A DNA stretch of 64,000 nt from Chloroflexota bacterium. GTDB taxonomy: Bacteria > Chloroflexota > Chloroflexia > Chloroflexales > Herpetosiphonaceae. Below are positions 8,193-17,219 of this stretch, piece after piece. Each line of letters opens with the position of its first letter. Positions within the stretch are counted from its first letter, which is position 1. The position numbers and the translations under genes were made by a program. A model generated the notes under the pieces. The model did no database searches. It saw only the letters and a program-made list of their open reading frames with translations, and was not told where the DNA came from. The stretch is from positions 1 to 64,000 of the forward strand of contig JAIUOC010000013.1 of NCBI GenBank assembly GCA_020161265.1, in the 5' to 3' direction.

Positions 8193-9902
8193 GTGCAATC
8201 GAACAAACCGCAGCGGAGCCTCACCAGTGAGGTTTGGAGCGCAACGCTTTGGAATACGCTGCTGTTTCCAGCCCGCTTTTTAGTTGGCATCATCACCAGT
8301 GTGATTTATTACGGGCGGCTTGCACCTGAGCAGGTCGCTTTGATTTTTCTCCTCACCAGTTTGGCTGCTTCAATTGGCACCTACGCCGACCTTGGGATCG
8401 AGCGCAGTTTGCCACGCTTCATCCCTGAAGTCGAGAAACGTCAAGGTCGCCAAGGTGTTTTGCGCTTTCTCTGGCGTATGATCGGGCTTAAACTGGCAAT
8501 TATGGCCGTGCTGGTGCTCGGTTTGAATCTGCTGGCCCAACCCATGGGCAATTATTTGATCGAGCAACAACGAACTGAGGTTGTTGAACTCGAAAGCCAA
8601 ATCCGCAGCCTTGAGCAGCAATCAGCCACGCCCGACCAAATAAGCAAACTCAGCAAATTGCAAAATCAGCGCACTGGTACGCTTACGGTGATTGACCAAA
8701 TTGAGAGCCAAAGCCACTGGTTTATGCTAGTAGTCAGTGCTTTATTAATTTTGGGTGCACTGTTTGATGTCTTTATGCAGTTTCTGACCGCTTACTTCAA
8801 ACAACGCGCTTGGAATCTAATCACTTTAGTCACAACCTTGCTCCAACCAATTTTAGTAACAATCTTTATTTTGCTTGGTTGGGGCATCACGGGGGTATTG
8901 ATTGGCTTGGTGCTCACGCCGTTGGTTAGCGTGTTGATGGCAGCATGGCAAGCATTACGCGCTAGCCGCGAGCTATCCGATATTGGCGAGGGCGAGGCGA
9001 GCGATCCCGAATTACCTAAGCGTTTTGCCAAATTTGCCGCAGTCTCCTATTTAATGCAAATCACCACTTGGGTATATGATATTCAGTTTGTAACGCTGTT
9101 TACGGTGACCCAGCTGAATGCCCGCGATGTGGCGATTTTGGCCTTTGCTTATAAATTTGCCAAAGATTACCTTGGCTATATTTGGATGCCGCTCAACGGC
9201 GTGATGACTCCGCTGCTTTCGCGGATCAAATTACGCCGCGATCCCCAATCGCTGCAAGATGCTCATGGTGGCTTGGCACGCATGATTTGGCTGTTGATTG
9301 TGCCAGCAGGCGTGGGCTTGGCGCTGCTCACTCCGCGCATGGTGGCGGTGCTGTATCCACTCTATACCGATGCCAGCAGTTTAATTATCGTGTTTATTGC
9401 CTTTACCTTTGGCGAATCGTTGCTGAGCGTGCCGCATAATGTATTAATGGTTTATGAGCAATATCGGGCGGTGATTATTTCGCGCTTGTTTGCCTTTATC
9501 AGCGTGCCATTGGTTTTTGTGCTGCTACCACGCTATGGCATGTTGGGCGTGGCGATTGCGGTTGGCGCAGTGCGAGTTGCCACCCGCTTGATCACGCTCT
9601 ATTATGGGTGGCGCAATTTGGGGCTGCAATTGCCATGGCGGTTTTGGCTACGGGTTTGTGCTGCCAGCGCCAGTTTTGCGGTTGCTTTAATTGGATTAAT
9701 GCAACTTTGGCCAATGCCTGAAGCAGCGGCTGGCTGGCAAACTAAATTAATCAATCTGTTGCCATTGATGTTGTTTGCCGCAATTGGCGCTGGCCTCTAT
9801 TTACTCACACTAAAGTTGCTCGGCGGACTTGATCCGGCTGAGCGCGAGCGTTTATTGAGCATGAAACTTCCATTCAAGGGCGTGCTTCGGCGCGTATTAT
9901 AG
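8193..9902 (+). CDS. Wzx-like polysaccharide flippase
   Basis: A 569-residue membrane protein of the MOP/Wzx type (polysaccharide biosynthesis protein with 12-14 helices), opening with 'LTSEVWSATLWNTLLFPARF'. It would flip lipid-linked repeat units across the cytoplasmic membrane. The GTG start abuts the previous stop (TAAGTG). Unusually, residues about 124-173 between two helices are strongly charged and Gln/Glu-rich with heptad-like leucines ('VVELESQIRSLEQQ', 'ISKLSKLQNQ'), which looks like an inserted coiled coil not typical of Wzx loops. Length is about 100 residues above common Wzx proteins. Confidence 0.82.
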   Translation: MQSNKPQRSLTSEVWSATLWNTLLFPARFLVGIITSVIYYGRLAPEQVALIFLLTSLAASIGTYADLGIERSLPRFIPEVEKRQGRQGVLRFLWRMIGLKLAIMAVLVLGLNLLAQPMGNYLIEQQRTEVVELESQIRSLEQQSATPDQISKLSKLQNQRTGTLTVIDQIESQSHWFMLVVSALLILGALFDVFMQFLTAYFKQRAWNLITLVTTLLQPILVTIFILLGWGITGVLIGLVLTPLVSVLMAAWQALRASRELSDIGEGEASDPELPKRFAKFAAVSYLMQITTWVYDIQFVTLFTVTQLNARDVAILAFAYKFAKDYLGYIWMPLNGVMTPLLSRIKLRRDPQSLQDAHGGLARMIWLLIVPAGVGLALLTPRMVAVLYPLYTDASSLIIVFIAFTFGESLLSVPHNVLMVYEQYRAVIISRLFAFISVPLVFVLLPRYGMLGVAIAVGAVRVATRLITLYYGWRNLGLQLPWRFWLRVCAASASFAVALIGLMQLWPMPEAAAGWQTKLINLLPLMLFAAIGAGLYLLTLKLLGGLDPAERERLLSMKLPFKGVLRRVL

Positions 9903-9904
9903 TT

Positions 9905-11566
9905 ATGATCACATCACCAAAAACCATCCGTTGGATCATCGCCTCAATTGTCGGGGCTGGGATTATCATCCGGCTAATCTTCGCCTTGCTGCCGCTGCAA
10001 ACTCATTTGCTGGTGCTCGAAGATGATGCTTGGATGGTCACGGCTATTGCGCGGAATTGGGCCATGGGCCAAGGCATCACCGCCGACGGCATTACGCCAA
10101 CCAATGGCTTTCATCCGTTGTACCCATTGACCTTGGGGGCGATTCCGTATTTGCTTGCGCCCGACAATTTAGCCTTGGGCTTTACCGCCAATTTGCTCAT
10201 ATGTGCTTTGTTGGCGAGTGCGGTGATGTGGCCACTATGGCATTTGCTCAAACATTGGATGAACTGGCAGGCTGGTTTATTTGGCTTGATTTTGTATGGC
10301 TTGAACCCAACGTTGGTACGATTAACCGTCAACGGCATGGAAACCTCGATGGCCTTGTTAATGTGGGTCACCACCTTACTAGTTGCGGTCAAAATCGATC
10401 CCAAAAAATTAAGCCATAATCTAGGCCTTGCCGTCTTAACTGCCGCCATGATTCTGACTCGTTTGGATGGGGCATTGTTGTTTGCTGCGATCGCGGCGGC
10501 GCGGTTGATTTGGGCTTGGCGAGCCAAACGCTTACGCCGTGAATTGCCCATGCTCACCAGCTATATCGTGGTTACCTTTACGCTGTTAGTGCCCTATTTC
10601 TGGCGCAATCTGACGGTATTTGGCTCGTTTTCGCCCAGCAGCGGCAAAGCCTTGACCTACTTGCACAGCTACGTCAACTCGTATGCACTCTCGAATGGGC
10701 TTGATGGTTGGTACGTCAATAGCGCCATTTCGATGGAAGTATTGGGGCGCTCAGTGGTTGGCGCAGCGATTTGTTTGGCCATTTTTGCGGCATTTGTGGG
10801 CTTTTGGATTGGTCGTCAACTTTGGCTCGGATTGCCATTATTGCTCTATCTGCCCATTCCGTTGGTCTACTATGGCTATATGATGCAGCAAGATAATCCA
10901 CGGCACTTTGTACCTTGGTCGTTGGCAGTGATTATTTTGCTGGCTTGGGCCTTGGCTGCGATGCTGCAACGCTTGCCATCAATCAGCTATTTAGCAGTGC
11001 CAGCGATGATTGCCGGCTTGCTGGTTGTGCAAACCCTCGATAGCTCGCGCTTTTGGCAAGAAAAAGAAACCGCGCCCAGCCAATCGCAACCAACGATGTA
11101 TCAAGCGGCCTTGTGGATGCGCGATAATTTGCCCAGTGATGCCTTGATCGGGGCGAAAAATTCGGGCATTTATCAATATTATTCAGGCCATCATGTGCTG
11201 AATATTGATGGCAAATTGAACAACGACATTCTTGAGGTCTATGATCAACGGCGCATGCTCGATTACTTGCGTGAAAAAGGCGTGACCCACTTGATCGATC
11301 AAGAGGGAACCATAGCCGATCATATTCAGTTTTATAGCTCTCAGTTTGGTGAACGGCCCGAGCATCGTGTGCCCACAACCTTCACTCAATTCAAAATCTA
11401 TGGTCAATTATTGCTGAGCAGTTTGGGGCTAGCCGATAAACCAGTGCTTGATCGGCGCGATGGTTTTGAGCCAAATCAGCCATTTAGCAGCATCACCACG
11501 GTGATTCAGCGCTTCCCACGGCCAAACGATAGCAATAATCCGATTGCGATTTTTGAACTTAATTAA
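9905..11566 (+). CDS. GT-C-type membrane glycosyltransferase
   Basis: A 553-residue polytopic protein with an N-terminal helix, then an acidic first-loop motif 'VLEDDAWMVTAIARN' and 'TPTNGFHPLYPLTLG'. This matches the layout of GT-C enzymes (ArnT/PMT superfamily), where acidic residues of the first outer loop bind metal or lipid-phosphate sugar. About ten further helices follow, then a soluble C-terminal domain of about 170 residues. It starts 2 nt after the flippase stop. It likely transfers a sugar from a polyprenyl carrier outside the membrane. Confidence 0.75.
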   Translation: MITSPKTIRWIIASIVGAGIIIRLIFALLPLQTHLLVLEDDAWMVTAIARNWAMGQGITADGITPTNGFHPLYPLTLGAIPYLLAPDNLALGFTANLLICALLASAVMWPLWHLLKHWMNWQAGLFGLILYGLNPTLVRLTVNGMETSMALLMWVTTLLVAVKIDPKKLSHNLGLAVLTAAMILTRLDGALLFAAIAAARLIWAWRAKRLRRELPMLTSYIVVTFTLLVPYFWRNLTVFGSFSPSSGKALTYLHSYVNSYALSNGLDGWYVNSAISMEVLGRSVVGAAICLAIFAAFVGFWIGRQLWLGLPLLLYLPIPLVYYGYMMQQDNPRHFVPWSLAVIILLAWALAAMLQRLPSISYLAVPAMIAGLLVVQTLDSSRFWQEKETAPSQSQPTMYQAALWMRDNLPSDALIGAKNSGIYQYYSGHHVLNIDGKLNNDILEVYDQRRMLDYLREKGVTHLIDQEGTIADHIQFYSSQFGERPEHRVPTTFTQFKIYGQLLLSSLGLADKPVLDRRDGFEPNQPFSSITTVIQRFPRPNDSNNPIAIFELN

Positions 11567-11581
11567 AAAGGATTTGTAGTT

Positions 11582-12520
11582 ATGGCGCGATATTTGGTAA
11601 CTGGTGGCGCAGGCTTTATTGGCTCGCATTTGGTCGATGCGCTCTTGCAACGCGGCGATGCTGTGCGGGTTTTCGATAATTTTTCGACTGGCTATGAGCA
11701 TAATCTGGCGCATTGCATTAATGATATTGAGTTGGTGCGCGGCGATTTGCGCGATGCCGAAGCGGTGAGCCAAGCAGTGGCGGGTTGCGAAGTAATTTTT
11801 CACGAAGGTGCGTTGCCATCAGTGCCGCGCTCGGTCAGCGACCCACTAACCACCGATGCGGTCAACACTGGCGGCTCGTTGCATGTGTTGCAAGCGGCGC
11901 GTCAGCATGGTGCGCGGCGCGTCGTTTTTGCCGCATCATCATCGGTCTATGGCGATACCCCGATCTTGCCCAAGGTCGAAACCATGGCCATGAGCCCCAA
12001 ATCGCCGTATGCAGTCAGCAAAATGGCCGCCGAAAGCTATTTGAAGGTTTTTCATCATGTGTATGGTTTAGAAACGGTTGGCTTGCGCTATTTCAACGTC
12101 TTTGGGCCGCGTCAAGACCCGACTTCGCAATATTCAGGGGTGCTGGCCCGCTTTATGACCTTGGCATTGCAAGGCGAACCGTACACCATGAATGGCACTG
12201 GCAATCAATCGCGCGATTTTACCTATGTGGCGAATGTGGTGCAGGCCAATTTGCTGGCAGCAAGCGTGCCTGCCGCCGCAGGAAACGTGTTTAACATTGC
12301 TTGTGGCGTGCGCGTTAGCCTCAACGATATTGTAGCGCTGCTGAATAAATTAGTTGGCAAAGAGCTACCAGTTATTTACAGCCCAGCCCGGACTGGCGAC
12401 GTTGAGCATTCACTGGCCGATATTAGTGCTGCACGAGCAGTATTGGGTTTTGATCCAAGTGTCGATATTGAAACTGGCATCGCCCACACGCTGGATTGGT
12501 ATCGCACTCAGGGAGCCTAA
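11582..12520 (+). CDS. NAD-dependent nucleotide-sugar epimerase
   Basis: A 312-residue extended short-chain dehydrogenase with N-terminal 'YLVTGGAGFIGSHLVDALL' (GxxGxxG NAD-binding loop), the Ser of 'FAASSSVYGD', the catalytic YxxxK in 'YAVSKMAAE' and 'RYFNVFGPRQDP'. These identify a UDP-glucose 4-epimerase-type or related enzyme (GalE/WbpP-like). It would supply a galactose- or uronic-acid-type precursor for the cluster. An aaaaagg ribosome site precedes the ATG. Exact substrate cannot be told from motifs. Confidence 0.88.
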   Translation: MARYLVTGGAGFIGSHLVDALLQRGDAVRVFDNFSTGYEHNLAHCINDIELVRGDLRDAEAVSQAVAGCEVIFHEGALPSVPRSVSDPLTTDAVNTGGSLHVLQAARQHGARRVVFAASSSVYGDTPILPKVETMAMSPKSPYAVSKMAAESYLKVFHHVYGLETVGLRYFNVFGPRQDPTSQYSGVLARFMTLALQGEPYTMNGTGNQSRDFTYVANVVQANLLAASVPAAAGNVFNIACGVRVSLNDIVALLNKLVGKELPVIYSPARTGDVEHSLADISAARAVLGFDPSVDIETGIAHTLDWYRTQGA

Positions 12521-12525
12521 ATTCA

Positions 12526-13767
12526 ATGCGCATGCTCTACTTCACCACTGCCTACAACGCTGCCTTGCTTGATCGGGTGCATGAAGAATTTTTGTTGCGC
12601 TGGCAAGCCCTTGGCCATGAAACCAGCATTCTTGTGCCCGACCCTAGCCGCGACCGTCAAAGCCGGTGGTTGGTTGAAGATGGCGCGATTCAGGTTTATC
12701 GGCCAGCGGTGAGCATGCAACCCAGCGATCGGCTATTAAATAATTTAGGCCGACGCTTGACTGAATATAGCTATTTTTTCAGTTTGCTGCGCGATTATTT
12801 AAGCTTTTTGCGCCAACACCCCGAAATTGAGATTATCCATGTTGAATCAGTTTACCCATTGGGCGCGATTGCTGCCGTGGCTTCGTTGATTGATCAACGG
12901 CCATTTGTGCCAACCATCCGTGGTGGCGACTTAATTGCTGATGATTCGATTAGCTATGGTTTTGCGCGTTACAAACGAGTCCGCGCTTTGCTCAAATTAA
13001 CCTTTGCACGAGCGGCGGCAATACGCTCGGTTTCACCGAGTGCCAGTGCGATGGCCGAGCAATTTGGCTGCCCAACGCAGAAAATCATCACGATTGGCCG
13101 GAATATTCGCGATGAATATTTCGAACGTGATCAAGCGGCCTTTCGGGCTGAAAGTCGGGATTGGTTACGTCAAGAATACCCAGCGATTGCTGGACGCAAA
13201 GTGATCGTCGCGGCAGGACGCTTATTGCCCGTCAAAGGCTTTGATGATTTGATTCAGGCCTTGGTTGGTTTACCACAGGCTGTAGCACTGATTTGCGGGC
13301 CAAATCGAGTTGATGAAAAGCTTGGCGATTATGGCAAATATTTAGGCCAATTGGCCCATCGCCATGGCGTGGCTGATCGAGTAATCTTTACAGGAGGCAT
13401 TCCCCGTGAGCAAATGCCGCAGTATTTTGCTGGAGCCGACGTGCTAGCCGTGCCTTCGATTATTGAAGGTGGCAACCGCACCGTTTTAGAAGCAGCAAGC
13501 TTGGGAGTGCCCTTCGTGGCGACTCGTAGCGCTGGCACACCCGAATTTTTTAGCGCTGCTGCCGGCATTAACATCGCGCCACATCGGCCTGATCAACTCT
13601 GGGCTGGCTTAGCCACAATTTTAGCTGAAACCTCGGAACAAGCCCAGGCTCGCAGCCAAACCTGTCAACAAGAAGCCCAACAATTTTATTCACCTCAAGT
13701 CGCCCAGCGGCTCGCTCGGCTTTATGCAACAATTTTAGCCAATCAGCCGCTATCAGGGAACTTTTAG
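12526..13767 (+). CDS. GT4 glycosyltransferase
   Basis: GT-B enzyme of about 413 residues: 'MRMLYFTTAYNAALLDRVH' at the start, 'KVIVAAGRLLPVKGFDDL' opening the nucleotide-sugar domain, and 'VPSIIEGGNRTVLEAASLG' as the EX7E-type region. I choose ATG 12526, preceded by ggagcc at the stop of the epimerase gene; an upstream in-frame codon at 12496 would overlap that gene. It is the last gene of the first cotranscribed block before a 140-bp spacer. Confidence 0.88.
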   Translation: MRMLYFTTAYNAALLDRVHEEFLLRWQALGHETSILVPDPSRDRQSRWLVEDGAIQVYRPAVSMQPSDRLLNNLGRRLTEYSYFFSLLRDYLSFLRQHPEIEIIHVESVYPLGAIAAVASLIDQRPFVPTIRGGDLIADDSISYGFARYKRVRALLKLTFARAAAIRSVSPSASAMAEQFGCPTQKIITIGRNIRDEYFERDQAAFRAESRDWLRQEYPAIAGRKVIVAAGRLLPVKGFDDLIQALVGLPQAVALICGPNRVDEKLGDYGKYLGQLAHRHGVADRVIFTGGIPREQMPQYFAGADVLAVPSIIEGGNRTVLEAASLGVPFVATRSAGTPEFFSAAAGINIAPHRPDQLWAGLATILAETSEQAQARSQTCQQEAQQFYSPQVAQRLARLYATILANQPLSGNF

Positions 13768-13797
13768 CTAATCTTCATCTTTTAACCTACTAAGGAC

Positions 13798-13831
13798 GTT
13801 GATTTTACGTTGACAGAATCAACAGCATCGT
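13798..13831 (+). promoter_or_regulatory. promoter within inverted repeat
   Basis: A consensus -35 TTGACA (13810-13815) lies inside a perfect 7-bp inverted repeat gttgatt (13798-13804) / aatcaac (13817-13823). The -10 is poor (TACGCT at 13834-13839, spacer 18). The arrangement suggests a regulated promoter with an operator over the -35 for the lipoprotein gene; not proven. Confidence 0.4.
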
Positions 13832-13907
13832 GCTACGCTCAATAACTGCAATCCACACATGCTGCGGGATTCATTCCAAACTCTCACTAGAACTTAGGAG
13901 GAGTTCA

Positions 13908-14660
13908 ATGCGACGAAATATTATGGGTTCATTGGGTGGGCTAGCGCTCCTAACCATTGTTATCAGTGGTTGTGGTGCGGTAACCAGCGCTCAACAAGAG
14001 CAACAAATTACGATTCCAACTGCACCCCCAGCCCCAACCTATGCCCCAATTGAGGCCGAGGCGATTCCTGAAGCGCCAAGCGTCGAAAACCCCAACAAAG
14101 CGCCTGTTCGGTATAGCAATAGCTTTGATAGCGCGTTGAGCGAATGGCAGGTTTTCGATATCTGGAGCAATTCGACTGAGCTTTCGAGGTGGGAAGTTAA
14201 GCAAGGGGTGGTTGAACAAGTTACTGGCCCCGATGGCTATGGTTCAAGCACCCCAACTGGCTTGGTAACCGGCGATAAAGCTTGGGCCGACTATAGCATC
14301 CGTGCTCAAGCCTATTCGTTTGGCAACAGCATTATGGGTGTGATTGGTCGGGTCAATGATGCTGGCTTCTATGCCTTTGTAGTGCGTCCCGAAGGTGCTG
14401 AAGGTGGCAAAACCGTCAGCTTGCAACGCTATGATGCGGCAACCGATAGCTACACATTGTTGGCCTCAAGCGCCGATAAAGGCTGGAGCAACAAAACCTG
14501 GGCAACGCTAGAACTACGCTTTGAAGGCAAGACAATTATTGCCAGCATTGATGGCATCGAAGTATTGCGAGCCGAGGATGAGAGTTACGCTGCCGGACAA
14601 GCAGGAGTCTATGGCTATGCTGAAGGCAACCTTGCATTCGACAATCTAATCATCCAATAA
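13908..14660 (+). CDS. secreted lipoprotein, LamG/DUF1080-like fold
   Basis: About 250 residues. The signal peptide ends in a lipobox 'VISGCGAV', so the Cys should be lipidated and the protein anchored outside the membrane. A Pro/Thr/Ala-rich linker (about residues 32-60) leads to a beta-rich domain of about 190 residues ('YSNSFDSALSEWQ', 'FEGKTIIASIDGIEVLRA', 'AGVYGYAEGNLAFDN'). This is the pattern of concanavalin-like domains such as 3-keto-disaccharide hydrolase/LamG types, which often bind glycans. ATG 13908 is chosen for its strong aggagg site 6-11 nt upstream and for starting the signal peptide. It probably acts with the next secreted protein. Confidence 0.75.
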   Translation: MRRNIMGSLGGLALLTIVISGCGAVTSAQQEQQITIPTAPPAPTYAPIEAEAIPEAPSVENPNKAPVRYSNSFDSALSEWQVFDIWSNSTELSRWEVKQGVVEQVTGPDGYGSSTPTGLVTGDKAWADYSIRAQAYSFGNSIMGVIGRVNDAGFYAFVVRPEGAEGGKTVSLQRYDAATDSYTLLASSADKGWSNKTWATLELRFEGKTIIASIDGIEVLRAEDESYAAGQAGVYGYAEGNLAFDNLIIQ

Positions 14661-14691
14661 AGCGATTGCCGCATACAAAAGGAACCGATCA

Positions 14692-17004
14692 ATGAATGAG
14701 TCTACATCGATGAAGCGAGCCAGTGTTGTACTGTTCTTGCTGGTTTGTCTCCTAATTCCATTGGCTTTCAAGCAAGGCGGAACTGGGGTTAAGGCGGCAA
14801 TTCAGGCGGTTGGCTGGGGCAGCGTAGAAGTTCGCTACGTTAGTGCCAATACCAATGTTTATCCTGATATTAAATACGATGGTAATGGTAAAAGCCACGT
14901 TGCTTGGGTTGAATATGGAGCAACTGATGCCGATGGCGCACGCTTGCTCTATACCAACAACGTTTCGGGCGCATGGCTGACCCCTTATGAAGTAACTGGC
15001 TCGGTTGCCCGTGGCACTGACCCATTACACTCGATGACCTTGGAAAGCAACCGTGTGCACTTTGTGTATGTTGCTAACTCAGGTTTTGCAGCTCACCGCT
15101 ATCTGACGGTCAACGGCTCGGATATTACCAAAAGTAGTGTTACAACCCTCAGCACCACCAAGGCCTCAACGCCTGAACTCTTGACTGATAGTAGCGGCAA
15201 AATCCATGCCTTCTGGGGCGACCGCCGTGCTAGCAGCTTGCCTCAAGTTGTCCACCGTATTTGGGCCAATGGATCATGGGAAGCCAACACGGGTCGGTTG
15301 ATTCGCAACGATGGCAATAACCAACGCTATATCGGGGCAACCCAAACCAGCGATGGCGTGATTCACGTTGCATTTAGCGGCGATAGCTCGGTGCGCTATG
15401 CGACTTTCAATGGCACGACTTGGACGGCTGGCTCCGATTTGGCCTCAGGCAAAATCAAGCAAGTCTCGTTGACTTCAAAAGGCAACACGGTTGCCGCCTT
15501 GTATAGCATCGACAGCAGTGGCCGCAAAATGTACTATCACATTGGCTATGGCACAAGCTGGTCGAATCGGGTATTGGTCAGTAGCGGCTCATCGTTCGAT
15601 GAATTCCCTGAAATTATCTACAGCCCAACCGCTGATCGGATTTATGCTTTGTGGATGAGCGGGGTTGACGAAAAGAATCTCTATATCGTTAACCGCGAAA
15701 TTATCGTTGGTGGAGCAATTGCTAATTTGCAATACGCCACTTCATCAAAAGCCGAGCGTAAATGGACTCGCGCTGCGGTTCAAGGTACGGCGATTGGGGT
15801 AATTTGGCAGGATAAAGCGATCGGACGCTATGATATTCGCCAAATCACTGGCAATACCAGCGGCGTAGCTCCAGCCACCTCAACGCCAACCTTATCACCA
15901 ACCCCAACTCTGCCACCAGTTGGCTTTACGGTCGCCCGTAGCAGTGCCAGCCCAAGTAGCAACCCTAGCGTTACCTTGGCATTGTCGAACTTAACTGGCA
16001 ACCCCGACCAAATGCGGGTTAGCACCAGCGCCTTCACTGCCCAAGCGGCCTCGCCAGCATGGGAAGGCTTGAATACAAGCAAAACCGTGAATACTGGGGC
16101 TGGGGTAAATTCATGTGCTACCACAGTTTATGTGCAGTTGCGCAATAGTAGCAATGGTGGCATTTCAAGTGTGCAAACGGTTAGTGCTGTGATTGACAGC
16201 TCGCTGCAAAGCACACCCCAAATTTACACCATGGAAACTGCGCCAAGCGCTCGCCCAGCCAGCTTGACCCAAGTACAGGTGCAACCATTCGCGCCTGATC
16301 GGGTTTCTGAAAAATATACCCGTAACATGACCTTCGCCTATACCATCGCTCAAGAAACTAGTGGTTGTTCAGGCGTTACGCGGCATAAAGCTGGGCCATT
16401 CGTGGTCAACGGCTCAAGCTATCCATATAGTGGCTTCTCGGCCTTCGATAGCTTTGTAACCGGCAATGATAGCGCTGGCACGGGCTTTGAAGAACAAACG
16501 GTCAATGCAACCGTGATTCTAACCGACACCTTGGGCAATCAAAGCTTGGTCAGCAAGCAATTTACCTACGACGATGATGCGCCTGTTTTGACTGCTGGCG
16601 GCAGCATCACCTTGCCCAATGGCGCAAGCACCAGCGTCTCAGTAATTCCATTGGATTTCACCGCCGTGGTGACTGATGATGGCTTTATGAATACCGCGCC
16701 AGCCGACAAGCGCTATTGGGGCGTGTGGGTTGTCGCTACTACCAGCAGCAACTTCCCAACTCCGCAAGATTTCTTGCAATATGGCGACGTGATTGGCTTG
16801 GAAGATGGCGCAACTCATGTCGATTATGTGCGTTTGGTCAACGCCTTAACTGGCACTGAATCCGGCACACGCCATGTGCATATGCGCTTCTTGGATGGTG
16901 CAGGCAACTACACCGAAACTGGCTTGACTTCGCCAGCAATTACCTTGCAGCCAAACTATAGTGGTCTACCCAACTACCTTCCATTGATTTACAAATATCA
17001 ATAA
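14692..17004 (+). CDS. large secreted protein, C-terminal LPLIYK tail
   Basis: A 770-residue protein with a signal peptide (residues 1-30), then about 360 residues of repeating 'I/V-H-V-A-F/W' beta segments ('GKSHVAWVEYG', 'GKIHAFWGDRR', 'DGVIHVAFSGDS') like a sialidase-type beta-propeller. A Thr/Pro linker follows ('TPTLSPTPTLPP', about residue 405), then Ig-like beta domains. The C-terminus ends 'YLPLIYKYQ', a tail I have seen in many Chloroflexota exported proteins and which may be a sorting or anchoring signal (inference). Catalytic residues of sialidases were not recognised. Located between glycosyltransferase genes, it may bind or process the exported glycan. Confidence 0.7.
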   Translation: MNESTSMKRASVVLFLLVCLLIPLAFKQGGTGVKAAIQAVGWGSVEVRYVSANTNVYPDIKYDGNGKSHVAWVEYGATDADGARLLYTNNVSGAWLTPYEVTGSVARGTDPLHSMTLESNRVHFVYVANSGFAAHRYLTVNGSDITKSSVTTLSTTKASTPELLTDSSGKIHAFWGDRRASSLPQVVHRIWANGSWEANTGRLIRNDGNNQRYIGATQTSDGVIHVAFSGDSSVRYATFNGTTWTAGSDLASGKIKQVSLTSKGNTVAALYSIDSSGRKMYYHIGYGTSWSNRVLVSSGSSFDEFPEIIYSPTADRIYALWMSGVDEKNLYIVNREIIVGGAIANLQYATSSKAERKWTRAAVQGTAIGVIWQDKAIGRYDIRQITGNTSGVAPATSTPTLSPTPTLPPVGFTVARSSASPSSNPSVTLALSNLTGNPDQMRVSTSAFTAQAASPAWEGLNTSKTVNTGAGVNSCATTVYVQLRNSSNGGISSVQTVSAVIDSSLQSTPQIYTMETAPSARPASLTQVQVQPFAPDRVSEKYTRNMTFAYTIAQETSGCSGVTRHKAGPFVVNGSSYPYSGFSAFDSFVTGNDSAGTGFEEQTVNATVILTDTLGNQSLVSKQFTYDDDAPVLTAGGSITLPNGASTSVSVIPLDFTAVVTDDGFMNTAPADKRYWGVWVVATTSSNFPTPQDFLQYGDVIGLEDGATHVDYVRLVNALTGTESGTRHVHMRFLDGAGNYTETGLTSPAITLQPNYSGLPNYLPLIYKYQ

Positions 17005-17011
17005 GTTCCAA

Positions 17012-17048
17012 CGAACAGGGGCAGCCAATGGCTGTCCCTGTTCGTTTA
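17012..17048 (+). terminator. rho-independent terminator
   Basis: A 15-bp stem (17012-17026 with 17030-17044, one G-T pair) closes a 3-nt loop and is followed by a short T-run. It lies 8 nt after the secreted protein gene and separates it from the next glycosyltransferase. Confidence 0.85.
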
Positions 17049-17219
17049 ACCCTCAAAACTTCATCAAATTTCCAAGTTTCGTGAATAATGCGCTAGTTTT
17101 AGGCAATAGTGGTACTATAAGCCTGCTTATTGGCATGATTTTGTGCTCATTGGAGTTACTACGTCTCTGCCACTATGGCTTTGCTGAACTCAATTTAATC
17201 ATGGCTTTTAAATTAACTT

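Noticed and set aside
10111-10557. Long antisense open frames inside membrane-protein genes
   Set aside because: They mirror the codon pattern of the real gene on the other strand and have no start signals or known domains.
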